DNA from: an uncultured Bacteroidales bacterium
GTDB lineage: Bacteria; Bacteroidota; Bacteroidia; Bacteroidales; F082
Length of the DNA stretch: 64,000 nt
Assembly (NCBI GenBank): GCA_905233685.1
Contig: CAJOEZ010000006.1
Location: 1 to 64,000 of the forward strand
Direction: 5' to 3'
Position numbers and translations under genes: made by a program. The first letter of the stretch is position 1. Every line of letters starts with the position of its first letter. The notes beneath the pieces were generated by a model. That model saw only the letters and a program-made list of their open reading frames with translations. It made no database searches and was not told the DNA's origin. Of the stretch, positions 51,376-59,282 are shown one piece after another.

Positions 51376-53024
51376 AGCGGAATTTCGTCATGCTTTTTCT
51401 TTTTGCCTTGTCGTGTGTTGGTTTTGCCCAGCACCCGAAAAAGGCTGTGAAAGCTTACGAAGCTGCTGAAACTGCGATTCAAAACCGCGATTACAAGAAG
51501 GCGCACCAGCAGGCCCTGAAGGCGGTGGCGGAAGACCCGAACTATGCTGAGGCCTGGCTGCTTGAGGGCGAAGTCGGGATGGAGACCGAGGACTACGTTT
51601 TGGCCATGTTGGGTTACGAGAAGGCTTTGGCCATCGACTCAATGCTGTTTCCGCCGGCGGCCATCACTTTGGCACGGCTTTATGACCGGCAAGGCTCCTA
51701 CAAGCGAGAGATGGCTTTGCTGCGTTGGTATCAATCGAAGAAATTTGGTCATTCGGCGAACGATGTAGTCGTTGCTGAAATGCTGGATTTGGCTTCATTC
51801 CGCGATGCAGCAGTGAGTCATCCTGTGAGTTTTGAGCCTGAGTCGCTTGGAAACCAAGTGAATACTGCTGCCGATGAATATGTCAACATGCTGCAATTTG
51901 ATGGTTCCCAATTGCTTTTCACGCGTAAGGTGAATCTAGGCGAGGGCTATCAGAAGGAGTTTTTGTTTGTCTCGCAATGGGACGGCACGGCTTGGAGTGA
52001 GGCTCAGCAGCTTGCCTTCGCCGATTTTCCTGAGGACGTTGACTTGGCGGCAGCTTTCATCTCTGCTGACGGACGCAAGCTTTACATGACGGGCTGCGGC
52101 TGGCAGCGCGACAGCAGTTGCGACCTTTACGTTTCAGATTGGGACGGCAGTCGTTGGTCGATGCCACGGCAATTGAAGGGTAGTATCAATACAAATAGTT
52201 GGGAATCACAACCTTGCGTTAGCAGTGACGGACGGGAATTGTATTTTGTTTCGCGGCGAAATGGCAATGCCGACATTTATTGCTGCCAGCGCAATGCTGA
52301 CGGAACTTGGGGTGAGCCACAGAATTTGGGTGCACCTATTAATACTAAAGGCAAAGAAATGGCGCCGTTCATCCATCCTGATGGACAAACGCTGTATTTT
52401 TCCTCCGACAAGCATATTGGCATGGGTGGCTTCGACTTGTTCATGAGCCGTAGGGGAGCGGATGGACAATGGCAAGAGCCTGTCAATCTGGGCTTTCCGA
52501 TTAATACAAGCGGCGACGAAATCAACTTTTTCGTGGCCGCCGATGGCAAAACGGCCTTCATTTCCTCCGTTCGTGAAGGCAGTTACGGAGGCTATGACAT
52601 ATACACCTTCGAGCTGCCCGAGGAAATCCGCTCGGATTCAGCGAATTATCTCTCAACGGTAGTTGTAGTGGAATTGGTTGTGGGTGATGCAGTGGTCTTG
52701 CAAAACATTCAGTTTGAGTTTAATAGCTCTGCCTTAACCGCCGACTCGCAGTCGGGAATTGAGATGCTGACCGAATTTTTGAAGCGCAATCCCGAACTGA
52801 AGGTTGAACTGGCTGGTCATACCGACGACGTGGGCAATGCCCAATACAACCAGAAACTCTCCGCCGAGCGTGCTGAAACAGTACGTAAAGCGTTGATTGA
52901 TAAAGGAATCGAAGAAACCCGTTTGACATCGAAAGGTTATGGTCCATCGCAACCCTTGGTGCCCAATAACAGCGACGAGCATAGGGCATTGAACCGTCGT
53001 ACGGAAATGATTATAATTAATTGA
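51372..53024 (+). CDS. OmpA-family protein with TPR and PD40 propeller
   Basis: 550 residues: signal peptide (GFAQ), TPR region (about 25-130, KAYEAAETAIQNRDYKKAHQQA), a PD40-type beta-propeller (LFTRKVNLGEGYQKEFLFVS; GRELYFVSRRNGNADIYC; TLYFSSDKHIGMGGFDLF) and a C-terminal OmpA peptidoglycan-binding domain (ELAGHTDDVGNAQYNQKLSAERA...RALNRRTEMIIIN in parts). This TPR-propeller-OmpA order resembles PorE-type proteins that tie the type IX machine to the cell wall, although the carboxypeptidase-regulatory domain of PorE is not obvious. Periplasmic, anchored on peptidoglycan. Confidence 0.82.
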   Translation: MKRNFVMLFLFALSCVGFAQHPKKAVKAYEAAETAIQNRDYKKAHQQALKAVAEDPNYAEAWLLEGEVGMETEDYVLAMLGYEKALAIDSMLFPPAAITLARLYDRQGSYKREMALLRWYQSKKFGHSANDVVVAEMLDLASFRDAAVSHPVSFEPESLGNQVNTAADEYVNMLQFDGSQLLFTRKVNLGEGYQKEFLFVSQWDGTAWSEAQQLAFADFPEDVDLAAAFISADGRKLYMTGCGWQRDSSCDLYVSDWDGSRWSMPRQLKGSINTNSWESQPCVSSDGRELYFVSRRNGNADIYCCQRNADGTWGEPQNLGAPINTKGKEMAPFIHPDGQTLYFSSDKHIGMGGFDLFMSRRGADGQWQEPVNLGFPINTSGDEINFFVAADGKTAFISSVREGSYGGYDIYTFELPEEIRSDSANYLSTVVVVELVVGDAVVLQNIQFEFNSSALTADSQSGIEMLTEFLKRNPELKVELAGHTDDVGNAQYNQKLSAERAETVRKALIDKGIEETRLTSKGYGPSQPLVPNNSDEHRALNRRTEMIIIN

Positions 53025-53026
53025 TT

Positions 53027-53758
53027 ATGAAAAGATTAGTACCAATCATAGCTTTGTCTTTAATGATGTCGGCTTGTGTGAAACCAGACAAACCCAAGGA
53101 GATTCATTTTTCCGTTTTGGGCGATAGCTATTCCGCTTACGAGGGTTTTGTTGACCCAGAGACCAATGATGTTTATCCATACGAAAACATTGGCGTAAAG
53201 AGTGCTGAACAGATGTGGTGGCATAAGGTGGCCACTAAAACGGGTTGGAGTATGGAGAAAAACAACTCATTTTCAGGCTCTTTGGTCTGTAATTTTGACT
53301 ATGTGCATTATTACGGTTCCTATTCATTTCTGCGCCGCATGAACGATCTCGGCAGTCCTGATGTGATTTTCATTTTTGGTGCCACCAACGATGCCTGCGC
53401 TCACAATGGCGACTATGTGCCGATTGTGCCGATTGGCGATTATGTCTATGCTGACTGGACTGAAGAGCAGCTTTGCACTTTCCGTCCGGCGTTGGCGTAT
53501 CTCTTTGAATATCTGAATCAAATGTATCCGCAAGCTGAGCTTTATTTCCTGTTAGATATGGATCTCGGTTCTGGAAGCATTGATGTGGACAGGCGGGATC
53601 TTTTCATTGGGTCGATTCATCGCATTGCGAGTTATTACAAGGTGAAATGCATTGATTTGGAGGGAATTCAGAAGAGCCAGTGGCATCCCAATGTAGAGGG
53701 GCAAGAAACCATTGCGCGACAAGTGATTGAGGCGTTGCAGATTGATTTCAATGTCTGA
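53027..53758 (+). CDS. SGNH/GDSL hydrolase lipoprotein
   Basis: 243 residues, lipobox MMSAC (Cys17). Block I is VLGDSYS (Ser34), block III IFGATNDA and block V QWHPNVEG, giving a plausible Ser/Asn/His active site of an esterase or acyl hydrolase acting outside the inner membrane. The ATG at 53027 is chosen; the in-frame TTG at 53021 overlaps the upstream stop. It ends tail to tail with the rhomboid gene, overlapping by 11 bp. Confidence 0.8.
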   Translation: MKRLVPIIALSLMMSACVKPDKPKEIHFSVLGDSYSAYEGFVDPETNDVYPYENIGVKSAEQMWWHKVATKTGWSMEKNNSFSGSLVCNFDYVHYYGSYSFLRRMNDLGSPDVIFIFGATNDACAHNGDYVPIVPIGDYVYADWTEEQLCTFRPALAYLFEYLNQMYPQAELYFLLDMDLGSGSIDVDRRDLFIGSIHRIASYYKVKCIDLEGIQKSQWHPNVEGQETIARQVIEALQIDFNV

Positions 53759-54470
53759 TGTGGTATTGTACTGTCAGCTCCTCATTGGAAGGCGTAGGCA
53801 CGTCCCAATAGGGCTTTTCTTCGGACGTTGTGTCTGTCGAAACGTCGTTTTCATTCTCCGACTCTTCCTCTTCCCAATGATGTATTTCCTTTTGCGGACC
53901 TTCTTTGCGAAGCAAAAACGCCAGCACCACTCCGACAATGGCTCCGCTGAGGTGTCCTTCCCATGAAATGCTTTGTAATTCAGCAAGTTCTGGAATCATA
54001 CCCCAGATAAAACTGCCGTAAAGGAACACCATGATGAGAGAAATCACGATAAGCATTCTATTGCCTCGGATGAAGCCGCTTACGATAAGGAAGAGGTTCA
54101 GTCCGTAAACAAGGGCGCTGGCTCCGATGTGGGTGCTATTGGGGTTGCCGAGGCACCAAGTGAGCAACCCGCTGGCCAACCAGGTGATGAGCATGACGCG
54201 GTTGGCAAGGGTGGGGTAGCAATAATACAAAGCCGTGCCAAGCACAAGGATGGGTATGCTGTTGGAAATCAGGTGCTCCCAACTGCCGTGCAGGAAAGGA
54301 AGGGTGAGAATGCCGACAAGACCTTGTATCGAGTGGGGTCGCAAACCAAAACAATCCAAATTGAGGTCTAATGCCGTCTCGACAATCATCACGGCCCACA
54401 TCAATGCCACGATGCACGCGGGGATGACGAGACTCCCGAAAAACTTCTTTTTTTCTGCTTTTTCTTCCAT
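53748..54470 (-). CDS. Rhomboid-family intramembrane serine protease
   Basis: 240 residues. The L1 loop HGSWEHLISN, catalytic Ser118 in HIGASALVYG and His173 in WEGHLSGAIVG are present; the C-terminal tail after the last helix is long and acidic (HHWEEEESENEN...). It cleaves transmembrane substrates in the inner membrane. The ATG at 54470 gives the normal start. The longer frame begins with TTG and crosses the promoter of the divergent transporter. Confidence 0.88.
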   Translation of the reverse strand: MEEKAEKKKFFGSLVIPACIVALMWAVMIVETALDLNLDCFGLRPHSIQGLVGILTLPFLHGSWEHLISNSIPILVLGTALYYCYPTLANRVMLITWLASGLLTWCLGNPNSTHIGASALVYGLNLFLIVSGFIRGNRMLIVISLIMVFLYGSFIWGMIPELAELQSISWEGHLSGAIVGVVLAFLLRKEGPQKEIHHWEEEESENENDVSTDTTSEEKPYWDVPTPSNEELTVQYHIRH

Positions 54471-54562
54471 GCGATGGGGCCTATCAAGAATTGTTCCGTT
54501 GCAAAGGTCGGAAATTTTGGCAGAAAAAATAGCCCATTTTGCAAATGCAACACATTTTTCCC

Positions 54563-54570
54563 TATCTTTG
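54563..54570 (+). promoter_or_regulatory. -7 promoter box of the first POT transporter
   Basis: TATCTTTG, 48 nt before the ATG at 54618. The promoter of the broken transporter gene is therefore intact. Confidence 0.55.
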
Positions 54571-54617
54571 TCCGCCAAAGAATGGAAATCTTAATCATCA
54601 ATTAAATTCATAACACT

Positions 54618-56247
54618 ATGGTATTACTACAAACCAACGTCACAATGGTGATCTTCATCTGCATCCTTGCAGTGGTCATCCCGTTCCTGCTTTACTACCT
54701 CTCGAAGGCCAAGAAGGAACATCCTAAAGGCTTGATTGCAGCCGCTTTAAGTAACATGGGCGAGCGTTTCGGCTACTACATCATGAACGCCATTCATCTA
54801 CTCGGTGTTCTACTTTGGCATTTACGTGCTGAGTCTGGTGGGCGGTATCATCGCCGACCGCACACAAAACTACAACCGTACCATCCAATGGGGCTTGATT
54901 ATCATGGCCATTGGTTATGTCGGCATGGCTATCCCGCTGTTCAGCCAGGATGCTAACGGCATCATCGTTGACGGCAACGGAAAATGGTGGGGCATCCTCA
55001 TCTTCACGTGCTTCGCCTTGCTTTGCATCGCATTCGGTAACGGTCTGTTCAAGGGCAACCTGCAGGCTTTGGTCGGCCAGATGTACGATAACTTCGAGGC
55101 TGAGGCTGCCAAGAAAGGTCCTGAGGCCTTAGCTGTGGCCAAGGACAAGCGCGACAGCGGCTTCCAGATTTTCTACGTGTTCATCAACATCGGTGGTGTG
55201 ATTGCTCCTTTCGTGGCTCCTATGCTGCGTGAGTGGTGGCTGAAGGCACACAACTTCGTTTACAATGCCGATATGTCAGCACTCTGCCACCAGTATCTGG
55301 CCAATGGTGAGGTGACGCAAAAGTTCACTGAAACGATGGCGAACTCCGTCCTTCCCACCGCTAACTATGGCACCAACCTGACGCAGTTCTGCTCCGATTA
55401 TATTTTGACCTTCAACCAGGGCGTTCACTTCTCGTTCTTTGTCTCGGTGGCCGCCATGATGATTTCGTTGATTATCTTCTTCACGCAAAAGAGCAGATTC
55501 CCGCAACCCGCCAAGAAAATGGCTGCTGAAATTGCTGGTTATACCGCTGAGGAAAAGGCTGCCATGGCGAAGGAAATCAAGCAGCGCATGGCCGCTTTGT
55601 TCGCCGTGTTGGGCATCGCCGTGTTCTTCTGGCTGTCGTTCCACCAAAACGGCCAGTCGCTGTCGGTGTTCGCCCGCGACTTTGTGGATTCATCGAGCAT
55701 CGCTCCCGAAATCTGGCAGGCTTTGAACCCCTTGTTCGTCATTATCCTCACCCCGTTGGTCATGGGCATTTTTGCCATATTGGCTAACAAGGGCAAGGCC
55801 GTCTCGACGCCTCGCAAGATTGCCTACGGTATGGGTCTCGCTGGCTGCGCCTACCTCTTCCTGATGATTTTCTCCATCGTGAAGCACTATCCTTCAGGCG
55901 ACGAGTTCCGCGCCATGGATGCTGCCACGATGGCTGCCGCTGGTTTGGCCAAAGCCGCCCCGTGGGTGATGATTGTCACCTATTTCTTCCTGACTGTGGC
56001 TGAGTTGTTCATCTCTCCGCTGGGTCTGTCCTTCGTCTCGAAGGTGGCTCCGCGCCACATGGTGGGTCTCTGCCAAGGCTTGTGGTTAGGTGCCACGGCC
56101 ATCGGTAACCTCTTCATCTTCGTGGGTCCCATCATGCTCAATGCCTGGCCTATCTGGAAATGCTGGGGCGTGTTCCTCGCCATCTGCCTCGTCTCCATGA
56201 CGGTCATGTTCGGCATGGTGAAGTGGTTGGAGAGAGTGACTAAATAA
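54618..56247 (+). pseudogene. POT-family peptide transporter, broken by an internal deletion
   Basis: Two frames together make a nearly complete proton-coupled oligopeptide transporter. The first (from 54618) reads to SNMGERFGYYIMNAI. The second resumes at IYSVFYFGIYVLSLVGGIIADRTQ (54796 on) and continues to the stop at 56247. The intact paralogue at 60664 has 18 residues between the equivalent points (FVLFLQAKFGYNEAQAGH), whereas here only one base separates them, so 53 bp appear to be missing and the frame shifts by one. Helix 1-2 is lost, so a functional product is unlikely unless this is an assembly error. All downstream motifs are intact, which suggests the lesion is recent. Confidence 0.8.
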
Positions 56248-56269
56248 ACATCAGATATTGATAAGAATG

Positions 56270-56303
56270 TAGGGCTGTCACATCGTGGCAGCCCTAATTT
56301 TTT
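56270..56303 (+). terminator. Terminator of the broken POT gene
   Basis: TAGGGCTG (56270-56277) pairs with CAGCCCTA (56289-56296), plus an inner CA/TG, followed by TTTTTT. Confidence 0.85.
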
Positions 56304-56345
56304 GAACATTTTTCATAAAAAACGATTCCTATCTGAAATTTTTTG

Positions 56346-56641
56346 TACATTTGCCATCGATTGTTCGGGGAGACATCCGAATGATTGAAGGCAATTTGTG
56401 CTTGTATCTTGATATGTAAATCTGGAAAATTTAGTAGGTAAGATACAGACAGCGAGTTAGCCAGCCCAGATTTGTTATCAATCAACTATTGATAATAAAC
56501 ACAGGCTAGGTTACCGCGTCTATTTTTATCTACGAGGTATTCCAGAGCCTACATATCGGAAATAGGTGCGAACAAGTTTCCTAGCCTTCTTATGTACGAA
56601 TCTGAAAACCTGCCGAATCGGGGAAGCAATAGGCAAAAGAA
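56346..56641 (+). ncRNA. Structured RNA element, copy A
   Basis: Starts with a -7 box TACATTTG (56346-56353), so transcription should begin near 56359. The following 280 nt match copy B (62497-62780) in long conserved blocks (e.g. GGCAATTTGTGCTTGTATC, AGAGCCT, CCTGCCGAATCGGGGAA) separated by variable segments that keep pairing. Stems: GTATCTT (56404-56410) with AAGATAC (56440-56446), TTATCAAT (56475-56482) with ATTGATAA (56488-56495), GCG (56452-56454) with CGC (56515-56517), and AGGCTAGG (56503-56510) with CCTAGCCT (56580-56587). It lies between the POT terminator and the gene at 56676, with no terminator of its own, so it may be a leader or an independent RNA. Confidence 0.75.
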
Positions 56642-56675
56642 GTTGCACCCGATTAACGTACTTAGGGCAAAACAG

Positions 56676-57332
56676 ATGGATATTACCAAAGATTACAAAC
56701 CAATCAAACCGGCAAAAGTTTTGTTAATTGGCCATGATCCAACATTGCGAAATACGGAAACGCAAGCAGAGTACGCTTTTTTCGCAGACTATTATTTCAA
56801 AGAAGAACCAAAGCAAAAAAGCGAAAAACGCAAGTTCATGTTAGCCAAAAGAACCTTTGACCAAATCCTTGATGTTACGGTTGGAAAATTTGATGCTGAT
56901 GAGATTTATATCACGAATTTATGCAACAAAACACTTCCACATGCCAAAGGAGTTGTAAAAATTCCCCAAAATGAGGCTGCTGAAGGTGTGATAAGAATAA
57001 AAGAAATCCTAAAAAGCAATCCGACAATCTTGTATGTTTTTCCTATGTCTCTTCAGGTGAATTACTGGCTCCAAGAACTTGGACTATATAACTCGCATGA
57101 TAGTTTCCTTGATGATACAAGACCTAAGGAAAGCGAGAAAGACACGCAAGGTTTCAAGCCCAAAAAAGGAAGAACTTTTTTACAAATATGCGGAAAACAA
57201 TTTAAAATCGATGGTTTTAATAAACAAATACTCATACCCATTTTACATACAAAACAGTATCCTTTGACTGGAAGAATGACCGCTTATGAGGATTCGTATA
57301 GACACATTCGTGATTATTTCAAACAACAATAA
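56676..57332 (+). CDS. Uracil-DNA glycosylase-superfamily-like protein
   Basis: 218 residues, clearly lower GC than the surrounding core genes. KVLLIGHDPTLRN (residues 14-26), the central YITNLCNKTLPH and the late ILIPILHTKQYPLTGRM recall the three motif positions of the UDG superfamily (water-activating loop, uracil pocket Asn, His loop), but the match is loose. The ATG at 56676 is used; a longer frame from 56592 reads through the conserved RNA element and is unlikely to be translated. 10 bp before the next gene. Probably a horizontally acquired pair. Confidence 0.45.
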   Translation: MDITKDYKPIKPAKVLLIGHDPTLRNTETQAEYAFFADYYFKEEPKQKSEKRKFMLAKRTFDQILDVTVGKFDADEIYITNLCNKTLPHAKGVVKIPQNEAAEGVIRIKEILKSNPTILYVFPMSLQVNYWLQELGLYNSHDSFLDDTRPKESEKDTQGFKPKKGRTFLQICGKQFKIDGFNKQILIPILHTKQYPLTGRMTAYEDSYRHIRDYFKQQ

Positions 57333-57342
57333 TAATAAAGCC

Positions 57343-59151
57343 ATGAAAAAACAATTATTCTTACTTGTTTTGGTTTGCACAATTATGTGTAAACCCATCC
57401 TATCACAGGAATTTCTCAGATTGTCTTTTACGGGGCAAATTGGCGATGGTTACTATCAAAAAATGGAGAGCATTGGCATAAAAAATGTCACTCGTGATTG
57501 GATTGAAGTCATTCATTATCCCGACACTACCATAACAATCGATTTAACTACCAGTATTCAAAACATTGAAAGCGGGAACACTATTAGTGTGGCTCCAAAT
57601 CCGTTTTACGGTGAATCCAATATTTTCTTTGAAATAAAAGAAACGTCCCATGTTGTCATTACAGCACATAATTTAAGTGGAGATTTATGTACAAAACACG
57701 AAACAGATTTGTTTGCTGGAAACTACACTTTCAAAATGTGTCTAAGCAAAACCCAGATATATATCATATCAATTCAAATTGGCAATGTTAGACATTCTCT
57801 AAAAGTGGTTAATTTGGAAAACCGTTCTACTGATTACATTGTGTTAACAGGATGGGACAATGGGGCAAAACAACCATCGGGAAAGGGATACATTGATCGC
57901 CCATTTGAATTTGGCGATATTATGGAATACGTAGGATCAGCTACAATCAACGGATCCGCCATTAGTAGCGAACATATAATTCAGAGTCAATTATTTAACG
58001 AAGACATCATCCTTCATTTTTCCGCTTTTTTGCCCACAGTTCAAACAGATAATGTTAGCAATATTGCGCAAACAACAGCGACTTGTGGTGGCGAAGTAAC
58101 CTCTGATGGATATGCATTTGTATCGAGTAGAGGTGTATGTTGGAACACGGAACCGCATCCCACTTTGGCTAACTCTCATACTACTGACCAAAACGGCATA
58201 GGACATTTCAATAGTTCTCTGACTGAACTATCTCCAAACACAACTTATTATGTTAGAGCATATGCAACAAATAGTGTAGGAACTGTATATGGAAATGAAA
58301 TCAGTTTTACGACTGAAATCGAAAGCACATGGCCCAATGGAACTTTACCAGGACTATTTTCTGTTGATCCAATTCAAAAAGTTCAATTTTCACAAGGAGT
58401 ATTACAATACAGAGCAACCACCAACACTTGGCGTTTTGCAGAAACTCAATACGAATTTATTGGGCAAGAAAACCTCAATATTTCTTCAAACTATGATGGT
58501 TACATTGATTTGTTTGGTTGGGGAACAAGTGGATACTCACATGGTGCAGTTTGTTATCAACCATGGTCAATTACCGATGTCCCTAATTTATACTATGCGT
58601 ATGGATATATGAATTATAACTTATACGATTTAACAGGCAAGGCCGATTGGGGTTACAATGCCATCATTAATGGCGGAAATCAGGAGAATTATTGGAGAAC
58701 ACTATCTTCCTCTGAATGGCAATATCTTCTTTTTGATAGAGAAACTCCATCGGGAATACGTTTCGCAAAAGTTTCTATTGGTGAAATTTCACAAGCCGGG
58801 CTTATTCTCCTTCCTGATGACTGGGATGAATCCATTTTTTACTTAATATATCCAAACGAAATAGATCCTTTTTCTTTAAACGCCCTTACACTTGAACAAT
58901 TAAATTATTTAGAGGCCAATGGCGCCGTGTTTCTTTTATACGCCGGCTTACGTCATGGAGATCTTGTCGGTCAGTTTTATTATTATGATAATTATTGTTG
59001 TTATTGGACTTCTGATCATAGTACTTCTAATAGCGAAAACGCTCTTATTCTCAGTAATAGCAGGTCTAATTTACAACTCGGAGGGCATCGTCGATGTGAG
59101 GGGCTCCCTGTTCGTTTAGCTCGCACTACCGCATTAAACAAACGAAAGTAA
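57343..59151 (+). CDS. Secreted FISUMP protein with internal sorting-like domain
   Basis: 602 residues, AT-rich codons. Signal peptide (PILSQ), an N-terminal beta domain, then at about residues 60-140 a segment shaped like a T9SS type A sorting domain (SVAPNPFYGESNIFFEI) but placed near the N-terminus. An Ig/FN3-like domain follows (TTATCGGEVTSDG...NTTYYVRAYATNSVGTVYGNEI), and the C-terminal FISUMP domain (VQFSQGVLQYRATTNTWRFAETQYEFIG; YIDLFGWGTSGYSHGA; WRTLSSSEWQYLLF). The same FISUMP domain ends the lipoprotein at 7790. Surface role inferred. The start at 57343 follows a run of Asn codons that would otherwise extend the frame. Confidence 0.75.
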   Translation: MKKQLFLLVLVCTIMCKPILSQEFLRLSFTGQIGDGYYQKMESIGIKNVTRDWIEVIHYPDTTITIDLTTSIQNIESGNTISVAPNPFYGESNIFFEIKETSHVVITAHNLSGDLCTKHETDLFAGNYTFKMCLSKTQIYIISIQIGNVRHSLKVVNLENRSTDYIVLTGWDNGAKQPSGKGYIDRPFEFGDIMEYVGSATINGSAISSEHIIQSQLFNEDIILHFSAFLPTVQTDNVSNIAQTTATCGGEVTSDGYAFVSSRGVCWNTEPHPTLANSHTTDQNGIGHFNSSLTELSPNTTYYVRAYATNSVGTVYGNEISFTTEIESTWPNGTLPGLFSVDPIQKVQFSQGVLQYRATTNTWRFAETQYEFIGQENLNISSNYDGYIDLFGWGTSGYSHGAVCYQPWSITDVPNLYYAYGYMNYNLYDLTGKADWGYNAIINGGNQENYWRTLSSSEWQYLLFDRETPSGIRFAKVSIGEISQAGLILLPDDWDESIFYLIYPNEIDPFSLNALTLEQLNYLEANGAVFLLYAGLRHGDLVGQFYYYDNYCCYWTSDHSTSNSENALILSNSRSNLQLGGHRRCEGLPVRLARTTALNKRK

Positions 59152-59188
59152 TTCTCTAAGATAGCTATACTAGATAGTGCTATTTTAT

Positions 59189-59214
59189 GCCGGCAGCAAC
59201 GTCGGCTTTTTTCA
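59189..59214 (+). terminator. Terminator of the FISUMP gene
   Basis: GCCGGC pairs with GTCGGC (one G-T pair) around AGCAAC, followed by six T. Confidence 0.7.
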
Positions 59215-59252
59215 GAAAACTGAAACAGACTGTTTCATTCCAATTTATTCCC

Positions 59253-59260
59253 TACCTTTG
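59253..59260 (+). promoter_or_regulatory. -7 promoter box of the DUF1016 gene
   Basis: TACCTTTG, 22 nt before the ATG at 59283; fits TAnnTTTG and argues against the TTG at 59271. Confidence 0.6.
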
Positions 59261-59282
59261 CACCAAATAATTGGTTTTGGAT

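Noticed and set aside
54805-56247. Second POT frame as an independent gene starting with GTG
   Set aside because: It lacks the first helix and its start lies mid-family. It is the continuation of the broken gene from 54618.
56346-56641. Copy A/B as tmRNA, RNase P RNA, SRP RNA, 6S RNA or group II intron remnant
   Set aside because: None of the diagnostic sequences I know for these RNAs is present, and no reverse transcriptase, transposase or TnpB/IscB gene is nearby. A covariance-model search would be needed to settle it.
56592-56675. 28-residue N-terminal extension of the UDG-like protein
   Set aside because: It is encoded entirely within or just beyond the conserved RNA element, whose copy B does not keep the frame; the ATG at 56676 is preferred.
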